Notes under the pieces: model-generated
What the model saw: only the letters and a program-made list of their open reading frames with translations
What the model was told of the DNA's origin: nothing
Databases searched by the model: none
Assembly (NCBI RefSeq): GCF_030848805.1
Contig: NC_092358.1
Location: 26,827,720-26,891,719 of the forward strand
DNA: 64,000 bases
Source of the DNA: Temnothorax longispinosus
Taxonomy: Eukaryota; Arthropoda; Insecta; Hymenoptera; Formicidae
Direction: 5' to 3'
Shown: one piece after another, positions 1 to 12,188 of the stretch
Layout of the letters: the number at the start of each line of letters is the position of its first letter
Position numbering within the stretch: position 1 is the stretch's first letter
Made by a program: the position numbers and the translations under genes

Positions 1-43
1 ATCAATCTTATCCCACGGAATGCCATAATCTGGTGAGGGGTAC

Positions 44-1548
44 TCAGGCGGAAGATGAATACTGTTCTTTAAGCCTATGGAATTCAATTTCCTTCTGCAA
101 GTATTCCTTGACGAAAGGGTGCTCTAAGTGGGAATCCTTCAACTGACTTAGGTAACGATTCGCCACTTCCGGCGGTTTGCCCATATGCTGCGAGAGGACA
201 ATCATATTGATCAGCGTATCTGGATTATTGCTATCTTTATCGAGAGCTTCTTGCAAGGCCGTCTCCGCCTCCTCGTACTTGGCCTGTCCAATGAAGCAAG
301 TGGCCTGGCCATTCAGCAACATGCTCGTGCTGGAATGCTTGTCGATCATTTCCTGGAATAATTTATAACCTTGTCAGAAAAAATATCAAGTAATTTTAGG
401 TAAGACAAACAAAAATTCGAAAATATTCGCGTCACACACATCAAGGGATCGACGACTTTTCTCACCTGAAAGATGTAATAAGCATCTTGCAGTTTGTCAC
501 CACCGCTGCTAATGTTTATCCACGCCTGCGCGAGCTGAGTCAGGGTGTCGTCGTCGTCCTTCTCCTGCATCAACTTGAGCTCCTTGCGAGCCAGATCCAG
601 ACGGTCCATCTTGAGATATATCTGTAACGTCAGCGCCATGCACTCCAGATTTTCGGAGGAGCATATCACTCGATGGGCAGCCTCCAGATTTTTCTCGTGG
701 TAGTAAACGGTCGCGGCCACGATCAGGAGATTGTGGTTTTCGTAATTTACATTCTTGGTTTCCTTGTCCAGCTCGGCCACTATAGCCTCCCGGCGATGCG
801 GATTGGCGAAATAGTCGGCCAGGGTCTTCAGCGGCTGCAATTCTGGCGGGGACGAATTGTTGATCTCGTCCAGCACCACGCGGAACTTCCTCTGTGCTAT
901 GTACGCGCGATAAAGGAAGACGTCACGCTCCATAGCCACTTCAGGAATGGACGTCTGCGGAAAGAGATATGAGACTTGTATTGATACAATTGCAAAACGG
1001 ACAAGTTTACTCCGCAAATCAGATGATATATTATTAAAACTCGGTAGGAGAAATATGTTATGGAATCACTATATACTTTTCTCTAGTGTGCAAATTGAAA
1101 TTTAGAGCTAAAGATTCGATGAAAGAGAGTTGCTTATCTTTCATTGACTTGTCTGGTATCTGGAAACTCAATATTAACTATTTTGTGATAGCAACACTAC
1201 CACTTCAAAGTTCTATTTTTTTAAATACAATACAACAAGAAAAATTGTGTAACGTATGTCTTTTTAAATCTGAAAAAAACAACAATGCTGTATCAGGGAA
1301 ACGTTGGCGAGACGAGCGAGCGTAATGCTTAGGAAGAATGGGCAATGACAGCCGTCCACGTTGGGCATTCAAACGGAGCAGCGCGTGGCACAGCGTCCGC
1401 AAGACGCGTCACCGTCGGGATGGGATGTGACTTTCACCTTGATCTTCTGCGCCTCGTTGATGCATTGCTGGTAGTTGCCGATGTAGAAATTATTTCTCAC
1501 GTTGAAGAGATCGTTGAAGTCCTGCTGACGTGCCATCTTGTCGCTCAT
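44..1548 (-). CDS. COPE: Coatomer subunit epsilon (epsilon-COP), complete CDS, 3 exons
   Basis: Exons in transcript order are 1548-1438, 954-466 and 352-44, all with GT-AG introns and phase 0 junctions, giving 302 aa, the usual length for epsilon-COP. The family start is clear: MSDKMARQQ followed by LFNVRNNFYIGNYQQCINE, then AMERDVFLYRAYIAQRK, which begins the run of helical TPR-like repeats. The C-terminal exon carries the typical KYEEAETALQEALDKDSNNP and ends in KEQYSSSA. From family knowledge, epsilon-COP is the alpha-solenoid partner of alpha-COP in the COPI coat, which drives Golgi-to-ER and intra-Golgi vesicle traffic. The gene is divergent from VPS15; the 1.6 kb between the two starts holds two repeats and an assembly gap. 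The 3' UTR runs off the left edge of the window. Frame closure across all three exons makes the assignment firm. Confidence 0.95.
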
Positions 1549-1845
1549 CGTCGGCGCTGAGCTCCGAATTTCGGATATAGGCTATGTGCCGACATAAACC
1601 GATAAACCGCTAGTATCGTACTGGCACTACGCCACTACTGGCACTACTGAAAAATTATTCCGTGATTATCATGCAGGCGCGGCGCAATGCGACAGCATCT
1701 AGTAACATCACAAACGATGTCAAGACGATAATATTGTAATATAAATAAATAATACAAATGATATGATATATATTATAAAATATGTTGTATTTAATATATT
1801 ATTTATGTTACGGCCACGTATAATCTCTGTACTAGAGAGTACTTT

Positions 1846-2270
1846 GACTAAAGTCCGATTAATCGGCGATTAATTCAACCGGCAAAGTGTCTGCATCAAG
1901 ATACTGCAAAATATCATAGACAATTTTTACCAGTGTAATATAATTTTGAGATACTGTTTTAAAATTAAATAACTCGAAAATTATCTATGAGCTCTACAAA
2001 ATTTATATCGGTTTTTTTTCACTCAGTATCAAGAATATCTTATAAAATTAAAATATTAATTACCGCAAGCTCCGATTAACTTGATCGATGATTAATTTAT
2101 CAAATAATATTTTTTTAACATAAATAGCATTTTAATAATTTATTTATAAATTTTGTATATCTTTTCAACATATGAAAAAAAAATTAGGTCAATCAATCAT
2201 GTAGAGATTTTTGCATCAAGCAATTTTGTAGATTGAATTGATCACCGATTAAGTTAATCGGAGTTTAGTC
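1846..2270. mobile_element. MITE-like element with about 35-bp terminal inverted repeats
   Basis: The left end reads GACTAAAGTCCGATTAATCG and the reverse complement of the right end reads GACTAAACTCCGATTAACTT. Similarity continues inward to ATTAATTCAA / ATCAATTCAA. A further copy of the CTCCGATTAACTTGATCG motif lies inside, near 2070. The interior is AT-rich with no ORF, so this looks like a non-autonomous DNA transposon of about 425 bp. I could not identify a clean target-site duplication or a superfamily. Confidence 0.6.
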
Positions 2271-2295
2271 GAGGTAATCGCAAACGTGATTTGGG

Positions 2296-2424
2296 CTGCA
2301 GTCCACTTGACGCTACCAAAGACGCTACAAATGCTTCGAAGCATTCCTCTTCTCTTTTCTTTCAATGAAGAAAGAAGGAGAAGAAGAACGCTGCAAAGCA
2401 TTTGTAGCGTCAAGTGGACCGCAG
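2296..2424. mobile_element. Palindromic hairpin element, copy 1 (family also at 23409-23525)
   Basis: Begins CTGCAGTCCACTTGACGCTA and ends with its near-perfect inverse (TAGCGTCAAGTGGACCGCAG). The middle is a pyrimidine-rich then purine-rich stretch (CTTCTCTTTTCTTTC / GAAAGAAGGAGAAGAA), so nearly the whole element folds into one hairpin. A second copy with the same ends lies at 23409-23525. It has no ORF and behaves like a foldback MITE. Copy 1 has a small internal duplication of GACGCTAC. Confidence 0.75.
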
Positions 2425-2451
2425 TCTATATGATCATTTATATTCTTTACC

Positions 2452-2951
2452 NNNNNNNNNNNNNNNNNNNNNNNNNNNNNNNNNNNNNNNNNNNNNNNNN
2501 NNNNNNNNNNNNNNNNNNNNNNNNNNNNNNNNNNNNNNNNNNNNNNNNNNNNNNNNNNNNNNNNNNNNNNNNNNNNNNNNNNNNNNNNNNNNNNNNNNNN
2601 NNNNNNNNNNNNNNNNNNNNNNNNNNNNNNNNNNNNNNNNNNNNNNNNNNNNNNNNNNNNNNNNNNNNNNNNNNNNNNNNNNNNNNNNNNNNNNNNNNNN
2701 NNNNNNNNNNNNNNNNNNNNNNNNNNNNNNNNNNNNNNNNNNNNNNNNNNNNNNNNNNNNNNNNNNNNNNNNNNNNNNNNNNNNNNNNNNNNNNNNNNNN
2801 NNNNNNNNNNNNNNNNNNNNNNNNNNNNNNNNNNNNNNNNNNNNNNNNNNNNNNNNNNNNNNNNNNNNNNNNNNNNNNNNNNNNNNNNNNNNNNNNNNNN
2901 NNNNNNNNNNNNNNNNNNNNNNNNNNNNNNNNNNNNNNNNNNNNNNNNNNN
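2452..2951. other. Assembly gap, 500 N
   Basis: Run of exactly 500 unknown bases, probably a scaffold gap of arbitrary size. It lies directly after the hairpin element at 2296-2424, so a repeat may have broken the assembly. Open frames crossing it are artefacts. Confidence 0.99.
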
Positions 2952-3098
2952 TTACAGATACAGTGTGCTCCAAATTCAAATAGCTGCGCGGCAGGCATGC
3001 CTGCGTAAAAATAATTCGAACGTAAAGAACCCTAGGTGCACGTTGGATCGCGGTTGGCCGCACTGCGTTCGTAACGTGCAAAAAAAAAATCGGGAAAA

Positions 3099-3134
3099 AT
3101 GGACGACGCGAGTGAGCGTATCGCTTTTATCTGA
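3099..3134 (+). promoter_or_regulatory. Short upstream ORF in the presumed VPS15 leader
   Basis: ATG at 3099 opens an 11-codon frame (MDDASERIAFI) that stops at 3134, 22 bases before the VPS15 start at 3157. If the transcript includes this stretch it could lower VPS15 translation. The transcription start is not visible, so the role is an inference. Confidence 0.4.
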
Positions 3135-3156
3135 ACCCCTCGTCTTGATAGCAAAA

Positions 3157-6100
3157 ATGGGCAATCAATTAGTGGGCATCGCGCCCAGCCAAATATTTCC
3201 GGTAGAGCACTATTTGACAGATCACAGTGATTTATTATTCGACGTGAAGTAAGTAACTCAAATCGAGTCACTCCACCTTTACGCGTGTTTATACGTACTC
3301 TGCCAAGTTGAACACTGTCAAGAGTACCTGTCAAGCCGCGTGTTCGAGTGGTATTTGACGGATAAAAACATGTTAATTCTTCATGATATTTCCTACACTT
3401 GCAAGTAATATTAGCAGAGTAATACGTCATATTTAGGTGACTGTGCGAGGTTTCCTTTCGACTGATTCTCGCACGATTATATAGTATTGAGAAGAATATT
3501 ATGAATAACAGATCAATAATTGACATATGTACACGTAAAAAAGTCTATAACATTTATAAAAAACTTGGGAATATCATTTAGAATAAGTTATAATTATGAA
3601 TATAATATTATCGCGGGTTTCAAGCTGTTGATTTACAAAATTCTTCGTCGTCCGCAGTTTAGGAAGTACTAGATTCTTCAAAGTGGCTCGGGCCCGCAGT
3701 CTGGAGGGGCTGATAGTTGTAAAAGTGTTCGCAATTCATGACCCAACATTGCCATTATCTACCTATAAGGACAAGCTGGAGGAGATCAGGTCGAAGTTAG
3801 CCTCGGCTGTCAACTGCCTACCGTTTCAACGAATGATTGTAGGTATCTCAACATAGGAACATTGTTCAATTGTGTATAGCTTATTTAGAGCACGACTAGA
3901 ATTAATTGTATGCTTGGATCAGCTCACAGAAAAAGCTGGCTCAATAATGCGGGAATATGTCAAATATTCTCTTTATGACAGGATCAGCACTAGGCCATTT
4001 TTAACCAGCATTGAGAAAAAGTGGATCACTTTCCAAGTATTGTACGCTCTTAATCAAGCCCATAAGGTACAGTGACATATGTGAATCATTTAACCCTCCC
4101 CGAGGCTATACCTTTTTTTATCTTAAAAATATCGGGCCCTGAATTTTTGTTGGGGTGGTCGCCACCCTATGTGGCCTCGAAATGTTAAAAAAAAAGAAGA
4201 TATCTGTTCAAAATAGCACGCTGCAAAGAGAATTATTCAAGTTACCTATTTTGACTGAAGTAGCTTATTTTAATTGTTGTCTATAACTTTTTGTTTATTT
4301 AAGTAAAAAAATGTATCATTTCTGATTATAATTTTTAAAAATAATTGTTTTCCTTTTCCTACAGTTTGGTGTTTGCCATGGTGACATAAAATTGGAAAAT
4401 ATTATGATAACCAGTTGGAACTGGGTGTTACTCACAGATTTTGCCAGTTTTAAACCGACATATTTACCAGAAGACAATCCCGCGGATTTTTCATACTTTT
4501 TTGATACTTCTAGGAGAAGGTAAAATCTTCGCTAAAGCCATCCTCTTTCTCCTTTTTATTTTGATAAAGCAATCTCAATTTAATATATTTTCAGGACGTG
4601 CTACATAGCGCCCGAACGATTTGTGAAAACACTGTCTTCAGAATTGAGTAATACGTTGCTGTTACCAGAACAAGAAGTTAAGACAGGCGATCTGCATCCC
4701 ATGATGGATATTTTTTCCGCAGGCTGTGCTTTAACAGAATTGTATAACGAAGGTCACCCACCGTTCGATTTTTCACAACTCTTGGGTAGGTATATAATAT
4801 TTTTAGTTCTGTTTTTTTTTGTCGAATAAAAAAATGAATATGAAGTAAAATAAAAGTAAAATCCGGCTTTAACACGTGAGTTCTATTAATGTGGTGATAA
4901 TATATTCAGCGTACAGGAACAACGAATATTCTGTGAGTAAGCACTTGGACAGTATAGACGACCCAGGAATACGCGAGCTGCTTAGGTCAATGCTAGAGAG
5001 AAATCCAACGAATAGGAAGAGCGCAGAGATCTATCTGTCTCAAACTCGCGGCACCATCTTCCCGGAATACTTTTATTCCTTCCTGCAGTCTTACATGCTC
5101 ATTTTCTCCGCTGCTCCGATTTTATCACCGGACGAGAAGATAACGCGGTTGAAGAAGGACATTGGCAATATTATAAGTATACTAAAGACGGACGAAAGTG
5201 AACGAATGAAAACGAGCGAGACGAAACCCGCGGAAACCGCGAAATCTGGTCAATACGAGATTAATGTGGAATCGATTAAGGACGATTCTGGCCACAGCGA
5301 AGAAAATACGATGGTGGAAGTCGACAGCGATCAAAGTTCTGATAAGACCGATTTAAATCAAACTGACATGAAAAGTACTGTCCAAGATGTTGGCAGTGAT
5401 ATTCAAGTGGATACGGAACCGGAGAATAAATCGTCCGAAGATTGTAAACAAACGTGCGATGCAGAGTCCAAGAAATCAATCTCTACCTCGAGTGAAACTC
5501 TAGAAGGACTCGTTATCATAACTCAACTCGTTACATCTTGCATAAGAGGATTGCATCATTCGCAATCCAAGTTGCACAGTTTAGAGATATTATTAGAGCT
5601 GGCTGAAAATGTTTCTGATGAAACAATTCTTGATAGAATATTACCTTATATTGTAAGTACTAAAATACCAATTTTTAGAAATTTTTTACAAAAATCAGTA
5701 TTATTTTATATGAATTTATATTTATTGAGCTAACCCTGAAAAATTGTTTGAACGAATTAACTGCATGTTTTATATTGTTAATTATTGCTAACATATATTT
5801 TTAAATCTTATCTAGTTCCATTTGGTTCACGATCCGGCGCCGCGAGTAAGAGTATCAGCGATACACACTCTAACGAAATGTTTACATCTTGTGAAATCGA
5901 TACCATCTTCAGATGTGAACATATTTCCCGAGTACATTCTACCAGGTTTAGCGCATATAACTCAAGACGAAGCAGTTATAGTTAGGGCAGCTTACGCAGA
6001 GAATATTGCGTATTTGGCGCACATTGCTTTGCGTTATCTGGAAAACGCTCATCTGTCTAACTTGGGCAACAAGGAGGGACCAAAGCCCAGTTACGACAGC

Positions 6101-9100
6101 GAACTACAAACCTTGCACGAAATGGTATAGATATCTTCTACATTTTATTTAAAAAAGAAAAAGAGTAAAACGACAAAATTTTCGCTGAAATTTTTATTTG
6201 AACTAGAGCTGAAACATTGTCAATCATCCTAATATAATCCTCGTATCTTTATCTCTCATGTAGGTTCAACAATCTGTGTCCATGCTGTTAACAGATCCCC
6301 AAAATTTAGTGAAACAAACTTTAATGGAAAACGGAATAAACAAATTGTGCGTGTTTTTCGGAAAACAGAAAGCCAATGATATTTTGCTCAGTCACGTTAT
6401 CACATTCTTAAACGACAAAGAGGATAAGGAACTGAGAGGCTCTTTTTTTGAATGCATAGTCGGTGTGGCTGCATATGTCGGTTGGCACAGTAGTCCGATA
6501 CTAATGCCGCTTCTGCAGCAAGGTCTATCCGATCCTGAAGAGTTTGTAATCACAAAGGCCATAAATGCCATGGCAACACTTACAGAACTGGGTCTACTAC
6601 ATAAATCTGCTCTCTATCAGTTATTATCAGAAACTATGGTCTTCCTGGTATGTCATCGTTATGATATATTTGATAAATTATTGATATATATATATATAGT
6701 AATTCAAATTAGAACCTTTAGAAAGGTTTTATATAAAGTCCAGAACTATATTTTCTTATTGACAAGATCGGCAAGATTAAAGATATAGGATATATTTTTA
6801 TTAAAATTTTAATAAATTTTAGAATTATTATTAAAAACAAATTCTCTTCTTTGCAAAATTTACAATTTTTTAAAATTAGATATTTAATGATGAAAATTAA
6901 CAAATTAGAAAAGAAACTTTTTTTAAATTTTTATTAAAGAATACTTTGGTTGAATTTGGAAGTACTATTGATGTACACAGCCATTTTTTATAGGTTCATC
7001 CAAATCTTTGGATACGTCATGCAACCGTCGGCTTTATATCCGCGGCGGCGAGAACTCTGAATGTGGTGGATGTCCAATGTAAAGTTCAGACAATGCTTCA
7101 ACCATATCTGAAGCACTCATTGATCCAAATAGAAAAGGAGATTTTATTACTCGAGGCACTTGTTCCTCCGATATCCAGAATAGTATACGATTCCGTGGTG
7201 AAGTATAACGATGTGGAGGAATTATTCCAAGTACTTGAACACAAGCAGGCTGCCAGAGCAAAAGTCATAACGGGTGTGGTACCGCCACAATACAACAACA
7301 TGAGTACCTCCTTAAGAAATGTATGTAACATTTATTATATTAGCGTATATCTGATTTTCAAAATAACATTTAAAAAAAATTTTGTTATATTGCAAGAAAA
7401 TTAAATTTTAGAATAAAAATATAAAGTAATGTTGCATATTGCATTTATCGCGCCTTCAGCGAGAGAAATTTGAGCGAAACTACATCGTTCATTATTGCGT
7501 GTGACAAAGATTTAATTCAAAAAGATTCACAAACAGATCCTTTTTAGCTTTTTAGGCGACTGACTTCGGAATCGATGACCGAGGCAGTTGAGGATCAGTT
7601 GCTGATCATGAAGCCTCACTTGATGAAGATCAACAAATATCGCAATTCCGCAGAGTCGAAGCAAAATGCTATCAAGTCCGTAGATGGCAAGTTGGAGTTG
7701 AGTCCAGTGAAGGATAGGATAAGACACCACGTCGTCGTATTATATCCTGATACTAAGGGAGACTTAACTCTCCCGCCATTCAAAAGATTGGACCGAAGAA
7801 CATCGGAGACCGTTGGCACATACGCAACGATGAATCAAGAATGGCGCACGATGTTTGCAGCTCAAGATAACACTCAGGTATTACAGCTGACAGTTGATTG
7901 AGAGGTCTTTCTATATCGTCCTGCTGATTATATTGTTTGCAATAATTATTCTTATATTATTGCTACAGCATGCTATAGTTAAAATGTCAGACATGACTGG
8001 AAGCAGTGGTAGCCCTAGTCAGAGCATACACAGCGGGGACATCCATTTATCTCCGCATCATTGCCTATCAGATATGACCAGCATTAATTCTCTCATGAAC
8101 GATCATTCGCTTCACGAGCGATCTTACATACAATGTAAGTGAAATTAAGGCGAATATCAAAATAATAATATGTAATTTTTGTGTTTTATAAAATTATAGA
8201 AAAATATTAAATGATCGTGACAATTTTGCAGATAGGTGTGCACCTTGCCGATTAGAAGTGCGGCAATTAACGTACCGAAAGCAAGAACAACACGCAGCAA
8301 TATTAAGAGCAAAACGTTGGGCTAACAACGTCGCCTGCGAAGCTGGTAAATAAAAATTGGATCTCTGTACAGATTACATCATGCTGTATGATTATTATAT
8401 GCTTTTTTATTCATTATCGATATTGGCTAAAAGGCTCCACATCACTGCCAAAGGATTGGAGGCCCCGAGGAATTCCCGTCGCGCATCTTCACGAGCATCG
8501 AGCAGCAGTGAATAGATTGGTTTCAATACCGGATACTAACCTGTTCGCGAGTAGTTCCTCCGATGGATGCATCAAGATTTGGGACGCCAGTAAGATGGAG
8601 GGACGAAATATTGCTAATCGTTCTAGGTATTGTTTTTCTCTTCCAGAACACTTATACGTTGAAGATTTTAACTAATTTGTTATATCATTTTCAATTTGAA
8701 GCTTCGAGTTATGTAGTATTTATTTTTTTATATTGCACTTTACAGGCAAACGTACATGCACAGAGGAGGTCCGCTGGTTGGTTTAACTGTATGCGACCAA
8801 GGGCAATCTTTAGCGAGCTCGGCGAGCACATCCGGGACGGTATTCGTACTTCGGATTGAGCCAAACTCCAGTAAAATGAGTTTGATCGGGACTCGTCAAT
8901 TGGATCTCCAGGTGATTAGAGATTTTTGCAGTAATATAAAAACTTGATACACAGGAATATTAAAGACATTTTGTTCGCGATTGATGTAACAGGAAGAAGG
9001 ATGCGCTGTCGATCTTCAGTATCTAGATTCTGGCTCGCAATCGGTTCTTGTGTACGCCTCTTTGTACGGATCACTGGTAGGTTGGGATCTACGATGTCCC

Positions 9101-10014
9101 GGCACAACGTGGCGCTTGGAAAACGATTTGAAGCACGGAGTCATCACGTCGTTTTGCGTAAACAGTCATCAGCAATGGTTGACCCTCGGCACGAGCTCGG
9201 GTATCCATACCTGTTGGGACTTGAGGTTCCAACTGCCGATAACAAGTATCAAGCATCCAACAGGTAGCTTATCTCGCCGATGTTATCTTCCATTACTTTA
9301 TACAAATGATATAGTTTAAAATACTTTCTATCGTTTTAACGATGCCATTCTATCGTTTCTCATCGTTTCAGGTGCCAGAGTGCGAAAGGTCATTACGCAT
9401 CCAACGGAGCATTCGTGGATAATCTCAGCGGTGCAAGGTAACAACGAGATCTCCATGTGGAATCTGGAGACCGATATTCGACAGATGGTTCTGTGGGCAT
9501 CAAATGCTCCACCGTTGAGCCGTACTCAAACCGGCCACACTGTATGTGCCATGTACACCGGATCCATCGATTGCTCGGGCTTCCTTCTGGCCGGCGGAAC
9601 CGATATGCGATTACGCTTTTGGGACTTCAATAGACCTACCGCATCCTATGTCGCTCTGCCCGCCGCTAACGATGTCCTCACTCCAAATTCATTGGCATAC
9701 GAGTCAGTGATCGAATATAAAATTAATTATGTCGCTCAATATATATATTCATCGTGTTCTCGCATAATAATGTACGATATTGCTTCTCTGTTTACAGTTT
9801 ACGTTTGATAGACGGAACGAACGTTGTGCAAGAAGTATTGGTGGACGATGATTCTAATCCGTTGTCCGGAAGTGATGCGAGAGGAAGAAACATGGAGGAT
9901 AGCGGTCCCGAGACTCCACCCTCCGGCCAGCATGACACAATCTCTGCTGTGGCCATGTCGAACACCTGCATTCTCACCGGTAGCACAGACGGCCTGATAC
10001 AAGTCTGGAAATGA
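3157..10014 (+). CDS. Vps15: VPS15 / PIK3R4, regulatory protein kinase subunit of class III PI3-kinase, complete CDS, 17 exons
   Basis: Exons: 3157-3248, 3658-3838, 3923-4066, 4365-4519, 4595-4785, 4910-5652, 5816-6124, 6264-6647, 6994-7320, 7548-7877, 7969-8134, 8232-8345, 8434-8626, 8746-8911, 8993-9263, 9372-9702 and 9798-10014. Phases agree throughout and give about 1437 aa (human is about 1358). The start MGNQLVGIAPSQIFPVEHYL is the family hallmark, with an N-myristoylation glycine. The kinase domain has an atypical catalytic loop HGDIKLEN (about 144-151) and DFA instead of DFG (164-166). A HEAT-like helical region follows, after an acidic, serine-rich linker in exon 6. WD40 repeats fill about 1050-1437, ending in TGSTDGLIQVWK. 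In the family, VPS15 scaffolds VPS34 and Beclin-1 on endosomes and autophagosomes. The weakest junction is the acceptor at 8434, whose pyrimidine tract is poor. Confidence 0.95.
4090..4188. mobile_element. Short TTAA-flanked MITE in VPS15 intron 3 (piggyBac-like ends)
   Basis: TTAA at 4090-4093 and 4185-4188 bracket about 90 bp with inverted ends: left TTAACCCTCCCCGAGGC, right (reverse complement) TTAACATTTCGAGGCC. An inner palindrome GGTGGTCGCCACC is also present. Precise TTAA duplication is the signature of piggyBac insertion. The element is too short to encode anything. The superfamily call is an inference. Confidence 0.5.
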
Positions 10015-11876
10015 TTGTTCTTCTCGCTCCTAAATATGATTCCAAAGTTCCTCGCACAGGCGACAAAAGATTTTACCAGTGCAATGCGGAATTTCTCCCC
10101 AGTAATAACGAAACTATTGTGATCCAAGTAAGGAATAAGTTATTCTAGAATTCTTCAGGTAAATTCTCCAGCAATGCCGGACAGTGATCGTAGTATAATT
10201 TATTTAAGGACAGTCGCGCGGAGGAATTGTGATGGCGGTATAATTATGATACCATGATATTCCGTTTCGGCAAAAATGACTACATATTTTTTTAACAATT
10301 CCGTGATTGGCGACAGGACTTAGTGAAAGTTATGATAAACACTGCTTCCGTATTAGTAAGATGATAATTTGCAGCTTGCACAGTTTTTCTTGCAATTTTG
10401 CAAAAGGTAAAAACCTTGTCTTATTCAAAGTTTATACGAGCTCTTTCCCGCTATATGAGTAATCTGCTAATCGACTTTTCATATTCTTCCACAACAACTC
10501 TAAATTAATTATTTCCATATTTAATTGAATCTAAACAGATCTATTTTGAGTAAATTTCTCACTTGCATCATCTGGGTTTGATTTTTATTTCTTGTGACAC
10601 TTGTAGTTTATTAATTTTTTCCAGAAAGGTTGTTTCCTGTCTTTTCAATTCTTAAAAAACATACAAGAGAAGACAAGACATGTCGCCGAGACGACAGGTC
10701 TCAGTGGAAGTTACGATGGTATCATACTTATATCACTGTGCAAAAGAGAAAAGCTAACTCTACAAATCAAATATATTTATTCCTAGATTCGTTCACGTTT
10801 ATATAATTTTGAAAAAATTGGAAATTCCCTATTTCTACATATAATTTTATACATTAACTATAGGTAAATACAATTCTCTTAATTGTATTTAAATTTAAGC
10901 TGTATTTATATTGTTCAATTTGCTTGGATAATGTTAAGACGTCTGTTATTGCTTTCTTGAGCCACAAGCATCAACGTACGCACAGCACCGCCGTGCTGTA
11001 CGAACTCTGTGATCCTGGACTGTACATAGAGCATGTAATATACATGATATTTAAGACTACCAATGATTACAATTGCGCTGTGGGGGCGTGCATTTTTTTA
11101 AAAAGAGTTGAACGTAAACTGACATTATAATGTAACATATATGATGTACATAGCTTATTTTTATATGTAAGAAAGAAAAAACAGAAAGAGAGCTATTACC
11201 GAGTATTAGACGAGTTTAGAATGTCGATGTTACACAGATCGATAGACAAGCCTTTGAGGTAATTGTATCTAAGTTAGTAGATATTTAGCGGGTCCGTATA
11301 CGCGTACTATAAATTTAAACACTGAAAGGTAAGAAAAGTTGCATCAATGCGAAATGACTTTGCAACACAGTGGAACACTCTTACGAGCATAGAATATCCA
11401 AAAAAATAATCTATGAGCTATATTTTTTATAGCTCTTAGCTTTATTTTTTGGATTATCTATAGACCGTTAAATTTTTTTCACTCTGATACAAAGTTACTT
11501 TCTGCAATGCGATAAATTTCGTAGATTTTCTTTTTTTTTAACACACGTGTGAATACGGACCGTGAAGCGAGGAATAATAAAATTCGCGTACGAAAGATGC
11601 AATGCGCGAAACAATTATCTCTCGCTTCGTACTTTACGCGATGAACGCGTAAGTAGCTGTATGTAATCACGAATATTTATGTATACTAGTTTGCTAGTAT
11701 TGTCACACACGGACACATACGTACACGCAACCACATTGACTGAAATACTCGTAACCGGTGGACGTATATTGTCTAAAAACTACGTTGTTACAATAAATTC
11801 ATATTTTTAACGCACGATGCGTTTCTCGCTTACGTTTGGCACGACACAGATCCGAGAGTTGAACCGAAAATTTCCT
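10015..11876. other. 3' flank of VPS15 and of the small secreted peptide gene
   Basis: AT-rich sequence with no recognisable exon. It should hold the VPS15 3' UTR. An AATAAA lies near 11792 but is too far from the stop to assign with confidence. A hairpin repeat lies at 11389-11461. Confidence 0.5.
11389..11461. repeat. Imperfect 73-nt hairpin repeat
   Basis: Two arms of about 34 nt pair around a short T-rich loop. The left arm starts ATAGAATATCCAAAAAAATA and the reverse complement of the right arm starts ATAGATAATCCAAAAAATAA; both finish GAGCTATA. It is AT-rich with several mismatches, which fits a small foldback repeat better than a classical miRNA precursor. Confidence 0.6.
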
Positions 11877-12122
11877 TTACCACGGACAGACAGGCGCGGC
11901 GGGATAAGGTACGCGTCCCGGGAACGCGTACGTATCCGGATTTATGGTCCTGCAGATCTGTTTCCAGCGCTCCTTACCATCTCTACCTTGACGATGCGGG
12001 TTGTTTGCGTAGTATCTGCGATTTTGAGTGTCGTACGAGGACTGCTGAGGGAACCATAGATCGAGCCAAGGTATACAAAAAGCAGAATTGACCAGCAGCA
12101 ACAGCAGGATGATTAACTTCAT
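11877..12122 (-). CDS. Small secreted peptide precursor, family not recognised
   Basis: ATG at 12122 encodes 81 aa ending at 11877. Residues 1-16 (MKLIILLLLLVNSAFC) are a textbook signal peptide, with likely cleavage before IPWLDLWFPQQ. The remainder has a possible dibasic site (Arg35-Arg36) and a C-terminal block rich in Pro, Tyr and Trp with just two cysteines (Cys57 and Cys79), ending PVCPW, so one intrachain disulfide is plausible. A strong splice acceptor (a C/T-rich tract, then CAG) ends just before 12188, so the coding exon probably starts with 66 nt of 5' UTR joined to an upstream non-coding exon that I could not place. The gene stands alone between VPS15 and the KCNIP-like gene. It could be a neuropeptide-like or other secreted factor; I do not recognise a homologue. 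Confidence 0.65.
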   Translation of the reverse strand: MKLIILLLLLVNSAFCIPWLDLWFPQQSSYDTQNRRYYANNPHRQGRDGKERWKQICRTINPDTYAFPGRVPYPAAPVCPW

Positions 12123-12188
12123 TTTATCTGTATCTTCTAAAAACTGCGGACTGCGGTCATAATCTCGTAATAATATCCTTGTGATGAT

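Larger units (their letters stand above)
1549..3098. other. Intergenic region between divergent COPE and VPS15 starts
   Basis: AT-rich spacer that should contain both promoters. It carries two inverted-repeat elements (1846-2270 and 2296-2424) and a 500-base N run. The presumed VPS15 leader lies after the gap (about 2952-3156). No coding exon was seen. Confidence 0.6.

Noticed and set aside
2286..3081. Large open frames crossing the N run
   Set aside because: They consist mostly of unknown residues from the assembly gap and carry no protein evidence.
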